Shown: positions 37,911 to 54,662 of the stretch, piece after piece
Numbering within the stretch: position 1 is the first letter of the stretch
How the letters are laid out: the number at the start of each line of letters is the position of its first letter
Origin: Antitrichia curtipendula
Taxonomy: Eukaryota; Streptophyta; Bryopsida; Hypnales; Leucodontaceae
Direction of reading: 5' to 3'
Length of the DNA stretch: 64,000 nucleotides
Assembly: GCA_951230915.1 (NCBI GenBank)
Contig: OX579638.1
Coordinates: forward strand, 28,104,696-28,168,695
The notes under the pieces: model-generated
What the model was told of the DNA's origin: nothing
Databases searched by the model: none
What the model saw: only the letters and a program-made list of their open reading frames with translations
Made by a program: the position numbers and the translations under genes

Positions 37911-38943
37911 CAGTGGGGTACCAATCAAAATGCCGTTTTCGAATTCGCAGTGAGAAAATTTTCAGTACTGCCAACTTTGAAAGCCTCCCGAGAGCTCAAA
38001 AATTGGTATTTTACCATGAAATCTTAACCACAGCATCATCTATAAGTTATTTATACGTATGACAAATTTCAAGGCCAAAAGATTCACCGAAAAAAAGTTA
38101 TTCAAAACCTACCAACATTGGTAGCTGTGGAAATTTTTTCACTGCTGCCAACTTTGACAGCCTCCCAAAGATTGAATTATTTTTTTTTTGCCATGAAATT
38201 CTTGGAACAAAAACCTCTTTATGTTAGTAATATATGATAAAAATTTCAAGGCCAAAGATTAATACAAAAAAAGATACTAACAATCTACCAACATGTGTCG
38301 TTTTGAGAAACAATTGTGAAAATCGTTTCACTACTTCAACTTTGACACCCTCCCAAGGGCTGAAAAATTGCTTATTTACTATGAAATGCTTTCCACAAAG
38401 TGATTTCTATGTTAATAACATTTGTGACAAGTTTCAAAACCAAAAATATTATACAAAAAAAATATTCAAAATCTACCAACATGTGTAGCTGTGAAAAATC
38501 ATTTCACTACTTCCAACTTTGACACCCTCCTAAGGGCTGCAATTTTACTTATTTACCATGAATTTTTTTGCACAAGATCCCCTCTATGCTAATAAAATGT
38601 GTGCCAAACTTGAAGGTCAAAAGATTTACACAAAGAAAGAAATTCACAATCTACCAACATGTGTAGTTGTGGGAAACAATGGGGGAAACCATTTCATTGC
38701 TACCAACTTTGACACCCTCCCAACGGTTGAGAAATTGTCTATTTACCATGAGATTTTTGGCACAACATGCTCTTTATGTTAAAATTATTCATGCCAAATT
38801 TCAATGGTAAAATAATGATGCTGTGGTAAAGATTTCATGGTAAAATACCAATTTTTGAGCTCTCGGGAGGCTTTCAAAGTTGGCAGTACTGGAAATTTTC
38901 TCACTGCGAATTCGAAAACGGCATTTTGATTGGTACCCCACTG
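37911..38943. mobile_element. Tc1/mariner-like non-autonomous element with about 129-bp TIRs
   Basis: The element starts CAGTGGGGTACCAATC at 37911 and ends with the inverse at 38943, flanked by TA on both sides (37909-37910 and 38944-38945). The inverted repeats run about 129 bp (37911-38039 and 38815-38943) with only about two mismatches that I can see. CAGT termini and TA duplication are hallmarks of the Tc1/mariner superfamily. The interior is an imperfect tandem array of about five units, with no transposase. Confidence 0.75.
37971..38814. repeat. Internal tandem array, about 177-190 bp unit
   Basis: The landmark CCAACTTTGA(C/A)A(G/C)CCTCCC(A/G) occurs near 37971, 38148, 38337, 38513 and 38703. 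Each copy is followed by an ACCATGAAAT-type stretch, and the internal copies also carry AATCTACCAACATGTGT. The first unit shares its sequence with the terminal inverted repeat. The array therefore seems to have grown by copying inner TIR sequence. Confidence 0.65.
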
Positions 38944-38945
38944 TA

Positions 38946-41900
38946 CATTGACCATCTATATTTTGTGTATATGGTCAATTTTTGTATGTGGTTGTTTCTT
39001 AGTTACCCTACCTTACTCCATCTAATACAATAAAAGTTCATGTGGTTTAAGTCAATTTCTTTGGAAGATGTCAAAGTGAACCAACATTTCTGTTATTATC
39101 ATTGAAAGAAAAAAAAAAGTAATAAAATTGCATTGAACAATTTAATACTTCATTTGTCTATAGTTGTAGAATGTATATAGCATGGAAACTACTACTTGTC
39201 ATCTAGTGCCATGAAGCTTCTTTAGTAGAATTATTTATATACTATTTTTACTTTATAAATTGTTGTATCTTCCTAAATTAATTATGCTTGATGATTGTTT
39301 TTGTTCAAAGATCTACATCCACGTCATGTATGCATATAATTCAAAATTGAGAACAAACAAGTCATAGTATACAATTTATTAGTGATATGCATCAAAATTC
39401 AACTCAAGAGCAATTATTGTGCACAAAAACTTGAATTTCTTAGAAGAACACTTTTATACAATATACTCAATCTTTTAATCATTTTAAACATCATTCAAAA
39501 AATTCAATGCATGTAAATTTAAGTTTAGGATATACTAGGATTCTTGACACATTGATAAATACCATGTAAATTAATATTCATTTTCTTCAAAATTGTGAAG
39601 ATTGATAGATTGCAAATATAAGTAATCATCTCAATTGATCGCGAATACATGTAATCATAAATAATCCCAAATGATGACAATTATACCTAATCATGAATAA
39701 TTCCAATAGATTACAATTATACCTAATCATAAACAATCTTAATAGATTGTAGATATATGTAATCATAAACAATTATCAAAATTTTATACCATTTAAATAT
39801 TCAATCATTCCATATTAAATTCCACATGATTTTATATATATAATTTAAATATACCATTATTCAATGTTAAAATGCATAATTAAATTATACATATCATTTA
39901 ATTATATAATTATTTTAATTTTCCAAATTTTATTTAACATTCATTTTTTCTTTACTTTTTAGGAAGTTCTTACTTGATTAATAAATTGAATACGAGAGGT
40001 GGTTACTAGGACTCCATTGCTCTTTGCACTACTAATAACCTTTAATTTGAAGATTACAAGGAACCATTTTGATAGCTAGAGACTTTTGCGATAGAAAATT
40101 TCACACAAATATTGAAGCCTATGCAACATTAAATAAATTTCTATTTGAAATCAAAATTTTAATAATATTATTTGCCTATTTATTTGTAATTCTACTTAAA
40201 ATTTATAAATTTTTTGAAATGTTGGCCAGGAATTGGGAAAAGTGAATTTACAACCATGGTCACGAATGTTGATTTTTTAATTTCAAAATGATACAATAAA
40301 AAATACGTACCATAATATTTGACATTATAGCTATGATGTGAATTTGGAGAGATTTTCTAAATTTATTAGCATCAGTTGCATTTGATATGATTTGTTTCAT
40401 ATTTTAGTTTTAAATTCATGATAAGTTCAATTTTTTTCCAAAATAATGTGATACTTTTACAACTAATAGAAAACATGCAATCTCATCTCCAAAAAAGAAA
40501 TATAAAAAATTACATTTATAAACCCTTACAAAATGAAGTTTGAAAAAATAGTTATAGGCTTGGCCTTCAAGGGTTAAAAATCTAAAAAATTAATCTAACA
40601 TGAAAATCTTGGCAATTATAAATTCATCAAGCTAAACTTTGGAGGTGTATGTTGACCAATGGTTTGTCTTGAATTCTATATTTGTCAATACAAAAACTCC
40701 AAAGATCCAAATCCTTTCAATTTTCATATTTATTAATCCAAATTTCAATCCAAATTTTTATAGGCTTTGTTTTGGAAGTTAATTGAACTCCAAAGTTTTC
40801 CTTTGGTTCCCTTAACTAGTTACTTTTCAATTCCCATGATTAAAAAAACACTTAATTCTCTATAGATCCTAAGTAACCTCATGGTTGCAAAATGGACCCT
40901 TCCAAGTCTCTCTATATATTAATTAATTAATTATTATAATTATTATTTTATTTTTAATTCCAAATTTGTCTTAGCTTCATTCCACCATTTTTGTCACAGT
41001 TTTATTTTATTTTAGTCATAGTGCCTCAAAAGGCCCTCCATGGTTGCAAAGTGGACCCTTACATGTTAATACAAAAAATTTAGAGGTCATTAAAAAAATG
41101 GCTACACCAATTCCTACCTAAAAATTGTCATTGGAATATTATAGATACAAAAAGTAGCTTTTCCTATTATATAAAAAATTTGAAATTAAGCCCTAAAAGA
41201 CCAAGTAGCATTTTTTGGTTACATAGCACTTTTGGTCATCCATTTATAAACAAAACTTTTACTTTTTTCTTTGAAATTTTCAGATAACATGTGATTGTGG
41301 AATAGCTTTAAGATGCAACAATTTTCACATCTTTTGATGATTGTATAAAAATTATTGTATGATATGTGGGTTTTTTGGAGCATGAACATCCTTGCAGCTA
41401 AAAAAATCATTTATTAAGGAAATAAAATTTTGAACCTTAATTTTTAGATTTATATGTATATAGAAAGCTTTAAATCATTCCATTTTGATTAACAAGATGA
41501 AAGTTATGAGGGGTTTTAGTTTTCAGGCAATTATGGAATATACACTGTAAAATAAATTTTGAAGTCTTTTATTTAATATAATTTTGAATATTTAAAAAAT
41601 AAATAAAATCATAGGGAGTAGATTGATTATTACAATTAGATAAACCCTAGGATTAAAAAAATTAAACTCCATAAATAAATTATTAATATTTTAAATAATT
41701 TACTATTTTTTATTTTTTATTTTCTTCAAGTATGAATATGGAATTTATTTATTTATTTTCAACTGCATCTATTTACAACTTATTTCTTCAGAATATTGTA
41801 GAGAATTAAAAGATGTAGGATCCAAACATCTTGAGGTTAAAAGTTTGAAAGATAAAACCTAAGCATTTGAGAAGAATTGAAATTTAAGTATCATGAACTT

Positions 41901-43577
41901 GCAATTGGTAAGGTTTCATATTTTGATATTTTAAGTGGTTGTATTCTAAAAAGACTAAAAGATTCTACAATTGGTTTTATTAATGAAAGATTTTAGCCTT
42001 GCTTTGGGTATCAATACATGAGAGTAGTTTTGGGCTAAAACATCTAATTTCTTTAGGGATTAATAATAACAAGTCTCCCAATTTTCAAACTTTCTATATG
42101 ACTACCTAATATTTTACTGACAAAAATCAATCTAAAACTTGGATATTTCTTCTTATGCTAAGTTTTTTTGGATCTACTACAACCACTTGCTTTTGATAGT
42201 TAAAAAATCAGCTTCTTTTAAATAACCAATACACTATCATTTAAATATCCAAAATTCAATAATAAAATATTAATACTCAACTATATTATCCATTTCTTTT
42301 TCGTTATTTTAAAGAGCTAGTGCGCAATGTCTAAATTATGAATGAATTTGCTAAGGAATATTGGATTTTTGATAGAATGTTAGGTTGTCAAAATGTATCA
42401 TATTATGATCTTTTCAAAGACATTTTTAATACATCATATCATTATAAGTTAAATTATATAAGAGTTATTAATAGGCTATCATATCTTGCATCATGTAAAT
42501 GTCACCTTCATGGATAGGAACCAACATTGCACAAGCTAGATTTTGGATAGTGATTAAATGCATTGTTTTAAAGCAATTAATGTTCCAAGATATCAAGTGC
42601 AATACAAGAGGATATGCCCGTAAATTTCATTTGAAATGCTTCAATAATGATTTTAGTATATTTTAAAAAATAAATTTAAATATACATATTGTTATACTAA
42701 AAATAAATTACATTTGTAGACAAATTAAAAAGGTAGTTTGATTGCATTTTTTTAAACTCCAATTTGTTATTCTTTCAAAGTTAATGGCATAACTACCAAA
42801 CAACATTTCTATTCTATGAAAAAGTGAATATACTAGAAACAACAATTTTGTAAAGAAACTTCAATTTCTATATACACAATCTGTACATACAACTACCAAT
42901 TGTAGATGAATAAAATAGGCAACTCCCTAGTGCTAGGAACAAGGCAATTTGTGTCACAAATCCAATGTGATGAATACACACACAGGCGCAAGCACCTAAT
43001 ATCAGCACAAAATGCAACTAAGTATAGGTACTATATATTATTTAACAATATTTTTTATTGGATCATATTAGGAAGTGCAAAGGGATTCCAATAAAATGTA
43101 TCATACATTATTTAGACATTATATGAAAGGACTATGAATTTCCAAAGTGCCAATGATAAAATTACCATAAAGTGATAAATTTCTACAAGCTCAACAACTT
43201 TATTATTTGAATATTAATTAGTGTTCAAACTTAATATTCAAATTTCTACCAACTAAAGTTTGATTTTTAACTTCAAAATCCAACAAAATGTTGTATGATT
43301 ATTTTCTAATCTTCTTATAAATTTTTTTCTTATAAATATTACGTGGGTTTAGAAAAAAAATTGTTCACAAGGATTACACACTACATGTCGTTATGCAACT
43401 TTCAATATGTCGTTTTCTTCAACGACCATCTTCTACTAAGTCAACCCTAATGATCGTCCATCTAATAAACCTTGACGTACATTTCAAGGTTCATTTAATG
43501 TGTCGGACATTACAAGGATTACACACTAAATGAACCTTGAATTGTCTCTCATCCAGTGAATCCTAAAATGTCTCCTA
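38946..43577. other. Very AT-rich intergenic DNA with decayed repeats, no gene
   Basis: No gene is recognisable. Contents include a diverged repeat at 40215-40590 with relatives at 49735-49880 and 50160-50500. A fragment at 41455-41640 resembles the interior of the 43578 element (AAAGCTTTAAATCATTCC, AAAGTTATGAGG, TTTTGAAGTCTTTTAT). Homopolymer and AAATT runs are frequent. Confidence 0.55.
40215..40590. repeat. Diverged dispersed repeat (relatives at 49735-49880 and 50160-50500)
   Basis: Shared order of motifs: CCATGG(T/A), GAATGTTGATTT, AATGA(T/C)ACAATAAAAA, AT(T/A)TGATAT, ACTTTTACAACT, CATGCAAT(C/T)TCATCT and AGGCTTG(G/T)CCTT(C/T). The order is kept at 50160-50500 and partly at 49735-49880 in the same orientation, but many bases differ. 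Confidence 0.45.
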
Positions 43578-44510
43578 TTAACCCCTAAAGGACCAGCCTG
43601 CAGAATTTGGCAACATAACAAAACTGGGCAGGTACATGTGGCCAGAGATTTACAAGTTTGAGGCTGAAATTTTAATAGAAGTTGTGGACGAGGAGTACCT
43701 TTCATTTGAACTAAATTTTATGACATTTGGAAATACGAGTCAAAAGTTATGGCCTAATATGTTACTGTTTTTCTCAGCCGGGCAGTTAGGTCAGATCAGA
43801 AAAAATCACTTTTTTCAGAAACAAAAATTTGAAACTGGTTTTCCAGAGCTATCTATACGTGGAAAGCTTTTAATCATTCCATTTTGACCAATGAGTCAAA
43901 AGTTATGAGGAGTTTTAGTTTGCGGGCAGTTTTGGAATCTCTACTCTAAAATAAACTTTGAAGTCTTTTATCTTACTCAATTTTCAATATTTTTTGAAAA
44001 ACATAAAATCATAGGATGTAGATTGTTTAATACAACATTTTGACCATTGGGATTGGAATTTTTCAATTTCATATCTAAATTCTTAACAATTTAGTATTTT
44101 GAATCATTCTCTACTTCATTCTACTTACTATTTTTTTCCTATATGTTATACAATTCCAAATGATGTGAAATTTTTCAAGCATGTAGCCAACTTGTTTAGG
44201 AAAAACAATCCAAAGAAGCACCACCATTTTGGACATTTTTTCATAGAAAAGTGAGCTTTTGAAGTGCAGCTGCCCGGTTTTTTGCAGGGGTCAAAAAATG
44301 ATTTCAGTGATTTTGAATGCTTATATCTTGCAATCCACGTGGTGGAAATTTCTGAAATTTTTACCACATATTCTCAAGTCAGCATACTACAAGATCCTAC
44401 GATTACATGAGTCAAAAAAAAGTTTTTTTCAAAAATTTGGTACTTGTACTAAAAACGGCAGTTCTTGAGCGTTTTCAGTGAAAACATAGTCACAGAACTT
44501 TAGGGGTTAA
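43578..44510. mobile_element. TTAA-flanked element, 933 bp, piggyBac-type ends
   Basis: Both ends are TTAACCCCTAAAG in inverted orientation, with TTAA at 43578-43581 and 44507-44510. A duplicated TTAA followed by CCC is the insertion signature of the piggyBac superfamily. Open frames inside are under 90 codons and do not resemble a transposase, so it is non-autonomous. Parts of its right half recur inverted in the 48436 element (TTGCAAGATAT and AAGATCCT motifs), so the two belong to one family. Confidence 0.6.
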
Positions 44511-45740
44511 ATGAATCTTGAAACATACGTCTCTCATTAAGTGATCTTTCAAACGTCTTCCATCAAGTGAATCCTCCAACGTCTTCTGTCAAATGAATCT
44601 TCAAACTCCTCCATTGAGTGAACCTATGCCACTCTAAAAATTTAGTTTGGACCCTTGAAAATTTTCCTTCCCTTCTCTTCTTCTTTTGTACCTCAAATCC
44701 AAGAATAGGTTTTATGTGCATTTTAGATGGATATTCATTTTTCTAAATATCAACTCTAAAAAGAAAATTGGGTTCAAAAGATTTACAGAACCTCAAATGG
44801 TGCTAAGCTTTTAAATCCTTCATGAGGCAAAGACTTGTAAAGATATTACCAAAACTTCAACTAGTTAGAAAAGAATCAATTCAATGTATTAATTCAATGT
44901 TAAAGGCAACTTAAAATTAGACTGAAAGAGGGGCTAAATGAAAGACAAATTTTTATTTTTTTTGTTGAAAAAATATTATTTCAAAATGATTCTAAAGGCA
45001 ATATGACCTTTTAGATATTAAATTCTTACTATCTAAAGTAGTGATGTATTTTCTTTATGTATAATATTAAAGAATGATTTTGTACGTGAAAAATAATAGT
45101 TATTACAAATATGATCTTAAAATAAATAAATAAATTCAATCTAACTTCATTTTCTAATAGAGATAAGGAGCAATAAAAGAATTGTCAAACATTTAAAATA
45201 TCCTTGACTATAATTTCCAAGTCAAATTTCACCTGTATTCTTTATCATTTTTATTTGTAGTGTTAAAATTGCAAGAAATCATTGAAGATTATATATATAT
45301 ATATATATACAATTTAATAAGATCATTTTGATCCAAAATTTAAATTGTTAAACTTGTAAGTTAAAAAAAATGTTATGATTAATCAAATTTGAAGTGGCAA
45401 CATTCTAAATTATACTGTTCTATACTTTGAGAGATGAAAGAAATATACATTTTAAAATTTGTGTATGTAAATTACATCACAAAAGGTTTTTTGGTCAAAT
45501 TGAAAATTAGTTGTGGTAAATGCATAATAACACAAAAATGGATGAAGGGCAATGGTTCAATCCGTGCTACATGATCCCAAAATTTGATTATTCTTAAAAA
45601 TCTCCAAAGTGGTCAAAATTGAAAAATTTATACTCCAAGAGTGTTATCACACTAATTTATATATGCTAATTTTAGAAATGTCAATTGATAGAAATTGATA
45701 TAATGTTTATATTCTCAAATATAGGATTGTAGAAAATTCT
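44511..45740. other. AT-rich intergenic, no gene
   Basis: Nothing coding is visible. Just outside the 43578 element, short repeated phrases (CTTC(A/C)AAC, AGTGAATC, GTCTTC) occur on both sides, from 43390 to 43560 and 44515 to 44640. They suggest an older repeat into which the element jumped. A (TA)10-like run lies near 45291-45310. Confidence 0.45.
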
Positions 45741-46487
45741 AGTTGCAAGAAACACTTGTCCTATTTCTTGTCCCCTTGCCCTTGGACGGGTATTTTTTGG
45801 CTCGTAACTTTTGCATACTTTGTCCGGTGGGCGTGAAATTTGGAGTGAAGGTAGCTACAAAAGTTTCAAACAATCTGTGATTTTCTGAATTATTTTAAAA
45901 TTAGTTACTATTTTTAAGCTGCTCCCGATTGGGTGTCTACCTTAGGCATTTTGGGAGGTTTTAGTCCTATTTTTGACCCAAAATTGCAAGTTTAAGGTCA
46001 CAAATTGGACACATAGGAATTCTACTAACATTACAAGGATTGACTAAAGTTTTTTGAAAATAGCAACATGTCCGTTGCACAAATGATGTCAAAGTGACCT
46101 TTCTTTGCGCAAAGGCTACAAAGAGGAAAAAAGTTTCCTTCATGAATTTTTTGGTGCAATGCAAGTGCACTCTTTTCTAGCAAAATGGCTTTTTTTATGG
46201 AATTTTTTTGAATTTTTTTTGAATTACTAAAAATGAAAAACTCCACATATCCCTTTTTCTGCTATTTTCTACTCTTAGTGGTTTTTGTAGTACTTTGTAG
46301 TAGTCTGTAGTACTGCATAGTACAACATAGTATTAAATCAACGGTTAGATCTGTAGGCACCTAGAATTGACTGTTGAGATTTGTCAGGGTGATGCTAAAA
46401 CATAGTATTGGTAGTACTGCATAGTACTGCCAGTCTTGTGACCAAAAAACGCAATTTTGGCCAGAAAACGTGAAGTGTTTCTTGTAG
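45741..46487. mobile_element. Candidate TIR element, about 0.75 kb
   Basis: CAAGAAACACTT at 45746-45757 is repeated inverted as AAGTGTTTCTTG at 46473-46484, with GTTGC-like bases outside both. The interior includes a TCGTAACTTTTGC phrase resembling TCATAACTTTTG in the 48436 element. Two short runs of GTAGTACT-type repeats occur at 46285-46440. No transposase is visible. The class is unknown and the outer boundary approximate. Confidence 0.4.
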
Positions 46488-48059
46488 CAACCCAATTGTG
46501 ATTTTATTTTTAAATGCTCATCAATATTAGTCTATAGTTGATTTGCATTTGTATATTTAGTTTAGGTACTCAAAACCTTAGATTAGTTTTAAGAAATTAA
46601 ATAATCATATCATATTTTTTGCTTTATATTTTTTCAAATGTACATTTAATATTGATAATTAGGTAGAATTTTTCTAAAAATATTTCATGAAGGTCATGAA
46701 TTAGCTATGGCAAAAAAAGGTGAATATTCTTAGACAAATTTTGGTCCTAATGTCAAATTTCTAAGCCAAAATTAGGGCTGATTTTGCATTTATATATACG
46801 TCAAGTGCATAATAGTACTTAAGTTTGTTTACCATGGTATGCAATTCCCCATTATATACTAAGTTGTGACATAATTCACAAATTCAACCATTCAACTTTG
46901 TCACTTCTTTCCCAATTCAAACCAATATAATTATGAGCTCAAAAATACCATATCAAAGAAGAATGCTTCCAATAGAGCTTCATATTATCATTAGCAAAAT
47001 TGTCACCATTCTTAAAATACAAATCTTGAATTTTGAAACTTCTCACTATTTCTAAATTAAAAAATACAACTAACAAACTACATCTTATAGACGCTAATAC
47101 TCAATGGCATGAACTATTCACTAGGGTAGTGTAGAACGTAAACATTTAGTGGGAATTTTTTACAGTGTAAAATTTTTAGCTTTTGAAATGCAAAGTAAGG
47201 AGTATTAGCCTTTTGGATGTGAAATAGTGTGCTAATTTAGTAAAGTGGCTGCCTAGTCAGAGTTAGAGAATTAGTATTTGGACAAATTACCAATTTGGAT
47301 TGTTGTATGAATGAAATTCTAAAGCTTGTGGTTCTTTTTGCCAAGTTGGAATTGAAACGGTGTCAATGTTGGCTATTTAGTTTCTTTTTAGGTTTTTGTG
47401 AGGCACCCACTATGAGAGAGATGTTAGTACGAGTCCCAACACAAGTTGGCTGCGTTTTGTTTGTTTGGGAGTGACGAGGATTGATGAAGGAAACTAAAAC
47501 TGAAAATGGTGAATGATGAATTGAATTAAATTATGCTATGTTAGCTTATGCATGTGATTGTATTCACTTGACAATCATGGGAGACATATCCCAAGATTGT
47601 CTCTCACGGCGGTGATCAATGGCAATTTATTTTTTATGGGAGATCAACAACATTAGAAAGGGGGTACCAGAGGGATTTTTTTGAACCTAGATCAATAGTC
47701 TTCAATTTTTTAAACTTTTAGTGCATGGGTGGGTGGGTGCTAATGATGACGGGCAAGGATGTTCGCTTCTTATTGCCTCATTGCTCATTGTCATTGTCTT
47801 AGAAGGCCAAGTACCAAGCCCTTTATGAACTCTGAAGATTTATTAAAATTGAGCTGAAATTAAATTTCATTTATTATTTTTGCTAAGTAAAAATATAAAT
47901 GTATGCAATCAAAATATCTTCATATCTTTCATCTTATTAATGACAATAGAGTGAATTAAAGTCTTATGGATAACCATGGATTTAACAAACCAAATTATAA
48001 AAAAATATTTTTTAAAGACATTAAATTTTGAGGAGTGCCTAACTTGTTAACCCAAGAAG
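46488..48059. other. AT-rich intergenic, no gene
   Basis: I see no exon-like sequence or clear repeat boundary in this stretch on either strand. Confidence 0.45.
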
Positions 48060-48277
48060 CACTAGAAGAAACCCATGTTTTTTTTTGACATGCCTAGTAT
48101 TTTTATGACGGATATTTTTGGACATCTATTTTGACATCTAGTTGTTTTTATGTCAACAATAACATCCAATGAACATCATAAACAATATAAAAACAGCTAG
48201 ATGTCAAAATAAATGTCCAAAAAAATCCGTCATAAAAATATTGGGCATGTCAAAAAAAACATGGTTTTCTTCTAGTG
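48060..48277. mobile_element. CACTA-ended foldback element, 218 bp
   Basis: CACTAGAAGAAA(C)CCATG at the left is matched inverted at the right end (CATGGTTTTCTTCTAGTG). The inverted similarity runs on through TTGACATGCC, TTTTTATGACGGAT, TTTTGACATCTAG and almost to the centre. The transcript of either strand could form one long hairpin. It belongs to the same general type as 35455-35683 but has a different sequence. A one-ended relative lies near 36553. Confidence 0.65.
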
Positions 48278-48435
48278 AGGGATGCTAAGAAATAAAAAGT
48301 GTTTGTTGAATGGCTTTTAGGTAATTGTAAAACAAATAATGCATCCATGCATCCAAGTTTCTAATGATTTTTGGTTGACTATCTTGATGATGGGATTATA
48401 TCTTTCATGGTTAATTAAAGATTAAAGTTGTCATT

Positions 48436-49380
48436 TTAACCCCTAAAGGCCCAAGGCCTTTTTTTCTGCCAAAAAGCACCCAAAACTGCCACTTTTTTAG
48501 CAAAGAGTGAAAAAAATTAAAAAATGTTTTTTTTGCACATCTAACCGCAGGATCTTACACCTAACTAGTATGAGAATGTGTGGAAAAAATTTCAGAATTC
48601 TTGACCGCACAGATTGCAAGATATCTACGTTTAAAGTGATAAAAACAAAATTTTCAGCACATTGTGGGACTGGATTTTTTGACTTTGAACATTTTTAACT
48701 TAAAATTTTTGCACTACAGAGTTTTGAGCTTTAAATCTTTATAGTGGGGAATTGAGTTGAGAGTCTAATTAAAAAAAATCAAATAAAAAAAACATAATTT
48801 TCATTATTAAAAAAATTGTTAAGGAGAAGTAGGTACGAGATAGAAGGAAAGTCTAAAGTATTCATATATTTTAGATGGAATTAAAATGCACTAATCCCTA
48901 TGGTGAGATTGTTCTAGCAAGTGAACTAAACCATGCAAAAAAAAAAAAAATTGAAAAATTTGAAAAATTGCATTTAGAAGTGAATCCTACAAGTTATTTT
49001 TTTCAAAAAGATGCTCTAATTGCCCGAAAAACAAGAATGTCCATAACTTTCTCATAACAAATCCAAATGAAATGAATCAAAGCTTTCCAGATAGACAAAA
49101 ATATAATCTATGAGAAAAAAATACTAAAAATAAATAAAAAATAAAAAAATGCAAATTTTTTTTGCTGCTCGTGCTGCCCCCCGTCCCCTGTTTTGAGTTT
49201 ATTTGGTCATAACTTTTGTTACCGGGCACCGGTTGTGAAAAAAATTATATTCCCACATAGATAATTAGCTTTTCTACCTCCAAAAAAAGTTTAAGAAAAT
49301 CAGGAGAAAATTGCAGCCCGTAGGTGCCTGCCCAAAAACGCATTTGTCCCCCGAAGGGACAATGGGCTTTTAGGGGTTAA
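48436..49380. mobile_element. TTAA-flanked element, 945 bp, piggyBac-type ends
   Basis: The left end is TTAACCCCTAAAGGCCCA and the right end is its inverse with one mismatch (AAAGCCCA). TTAA is present at 48436-48439 and 49377-49380. Only short frames lie inside. It is related to the 43578 element in opposite orientation and nearly the same length, which supports mobility of a defined unit. Confidence 0.65.
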
Positions 49381-51134
49381 TGGTCAAATAGTTTTTTTCA
49401 TATTAAAGAACAAATAATTTTCATCCAATTTTTTGTGAAAAACTTCATTATCATTATATGCACATTATTGAGGCAAGTTCAATTCATATTAATTGTTTGT
49501 TGATTTTATATGGGATATTTTGTCAAAAGTAGTATACCTATATAGTGTATTTTAATAGTTTGAGTTGTTTTTTCCTTAAAACTAGATTTTGACATTAAAT
49601 ATTATTTTTTTGACTTTTGAAATTAAAAAGTGAAGCTTCTAAATAATATATTCTAATTCACTTCAAAATTTTGAAAAATACCTAAAAATGAGCATGTTAT
49701 TGAAGTTGAAGTTGACAACCTATATCTACATTTTTAAATATAGAATGACACAAATTTTATTTTATACTACAATATTTTGAATTTCTATTACGATATTTCA
49801 GATATTTTAAGCATATTTTGTATTTGATATAAATTTTCTTTACTCTTCTTTCAAAAAATCTATGATAATTTAAACTCTTCACAAATGAATTTGAAAATTT
49901 AATTATATGAGATTTCAATGAGAGCTATTGTATATTCTTGCATGATCTTTTTTTACTTTCTTACATGAGAAAATGACAAATCCACGGATCACTATATGGG
50001 ATATTTTAACAATTTTTTCTTCCTTTCTCTCAATTTAAATTTATGCCATAAAAATGATCTTTTTGAATTTGGAACCACCTAATGAAATGTGGCATACCAA
50101 GTCTAGTTTCAAATTTAATTTCAAATTTCTTAAATTTAAATCTTTTTTTAAATTTGAACTTTGGCCCTATTACCATGGAATGTTGATTTCAAAATTTTTA
50201 GAATGACACAATAAAAATATGCACCATGGTAATCAAGCCTATAATATATACGTCTGGAAAAAATTTAGATTTCTTAAGCATTTTGTATTTGATATTATTT
50301 TTTATATTATTTTTTCAAAAATTCATAATAATCTCAATTTTTCATAAAACATATGAAACTTTTACAACTTAAAGAGGGCATGCAATTTCATCTATAAAAA
50401 ATAAGTACAACTTTTTCATTTATATATAGTTGAAGAATGGGAGTACACAAAGAGAAACATCAAGATTTGAAAAAGTGGTCATAGGCTTGTCCTTTCAAGG
50501 TTAGAATGTTGCAAACCTAAGAGGTCCAATGGATGACTTCATTCATTAGTCCTTAAAAGATGTTGCTCCCTACGACTAAGGTAGCCACCAAAATACTCCC
50601 ATTATTGATAAATAGGTGCATTACTTGCTTCTACAGTTAATAGTGAACCTTTTAGGCATGCATCATCCTTTTTAGGATTAAATAGAGAAACAAAGAATAC
50701 ACCTATTGCTTCAATGATCGGAATATTTTGATGACTGCCGTGGTCATGGGGAATACATCCTTCCAGGATTAACCTTTAAATGACACTAAAGCCAAAAAGC
50801 GGTTGACGAATGACTTGACTCTGCACTGTAGAAACAAAGAATTGGTTTTAATAATCCAAGCATTTTGGTGACTACCTTGGTCATGGTGGGTCATGGTAAA
50901 AGATGAGGGTCTGAGTAAATTAATGAAGAAAAATTCACATTTTTCATAGATGTTAGAACGCCACGGGAAGAATGAGTTTCGTCTGCATCTTTCTTCTCAA
51001 ACCGAGTTGTCTGCACACTCTTGCGCAAGCCAAGGGCCCGTGCTGAAACCCTAATCGCTCCTCCATAGCCACCGTTGTTCATCGGGACTACTACAGCTCC
51101 TGCCATTTCCTACTGCAAGCTGCCTGTCGTCGTC
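49381..51134. other. AT-rich intergenic and RPT4 upstream region
   Basis: This stretch holds the two diverged repeats at 49735-49880 and 50160-50500. The last 150 bp or so before the ATG become GC-richer, as expected for the RPT4 5' UTR. I cannot locate the transcription start from sequence alone. A short phrase (GCTCCTCCATAGCCA(C/T)CGTTG) at 51057 recurs inside RPT4 intron 2 at 52026. Confidence 0.45.

Positions 51135-54662
<3,528 letters not shown>

Noticed and set aside
38234..38782. Two similar plus-strand frames (84 and 74 codons) as a repeated gene family
   Set aside because: They are translations of the 177-190 bp tandem units in the mariner-like element and the frame is not conserved in all units.
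43636..43887. 83-codon frame inside the 43578 element as a transposase remnant
   Set aside because: It shows no DDE-type or other transposase motif and is too short to judge.
50768..50800. TTAACCTTTAAATGACACTAAAG as a further TTAA element end
   Set aside because: No matching inverted end with TTAA within several kilobases on either side.
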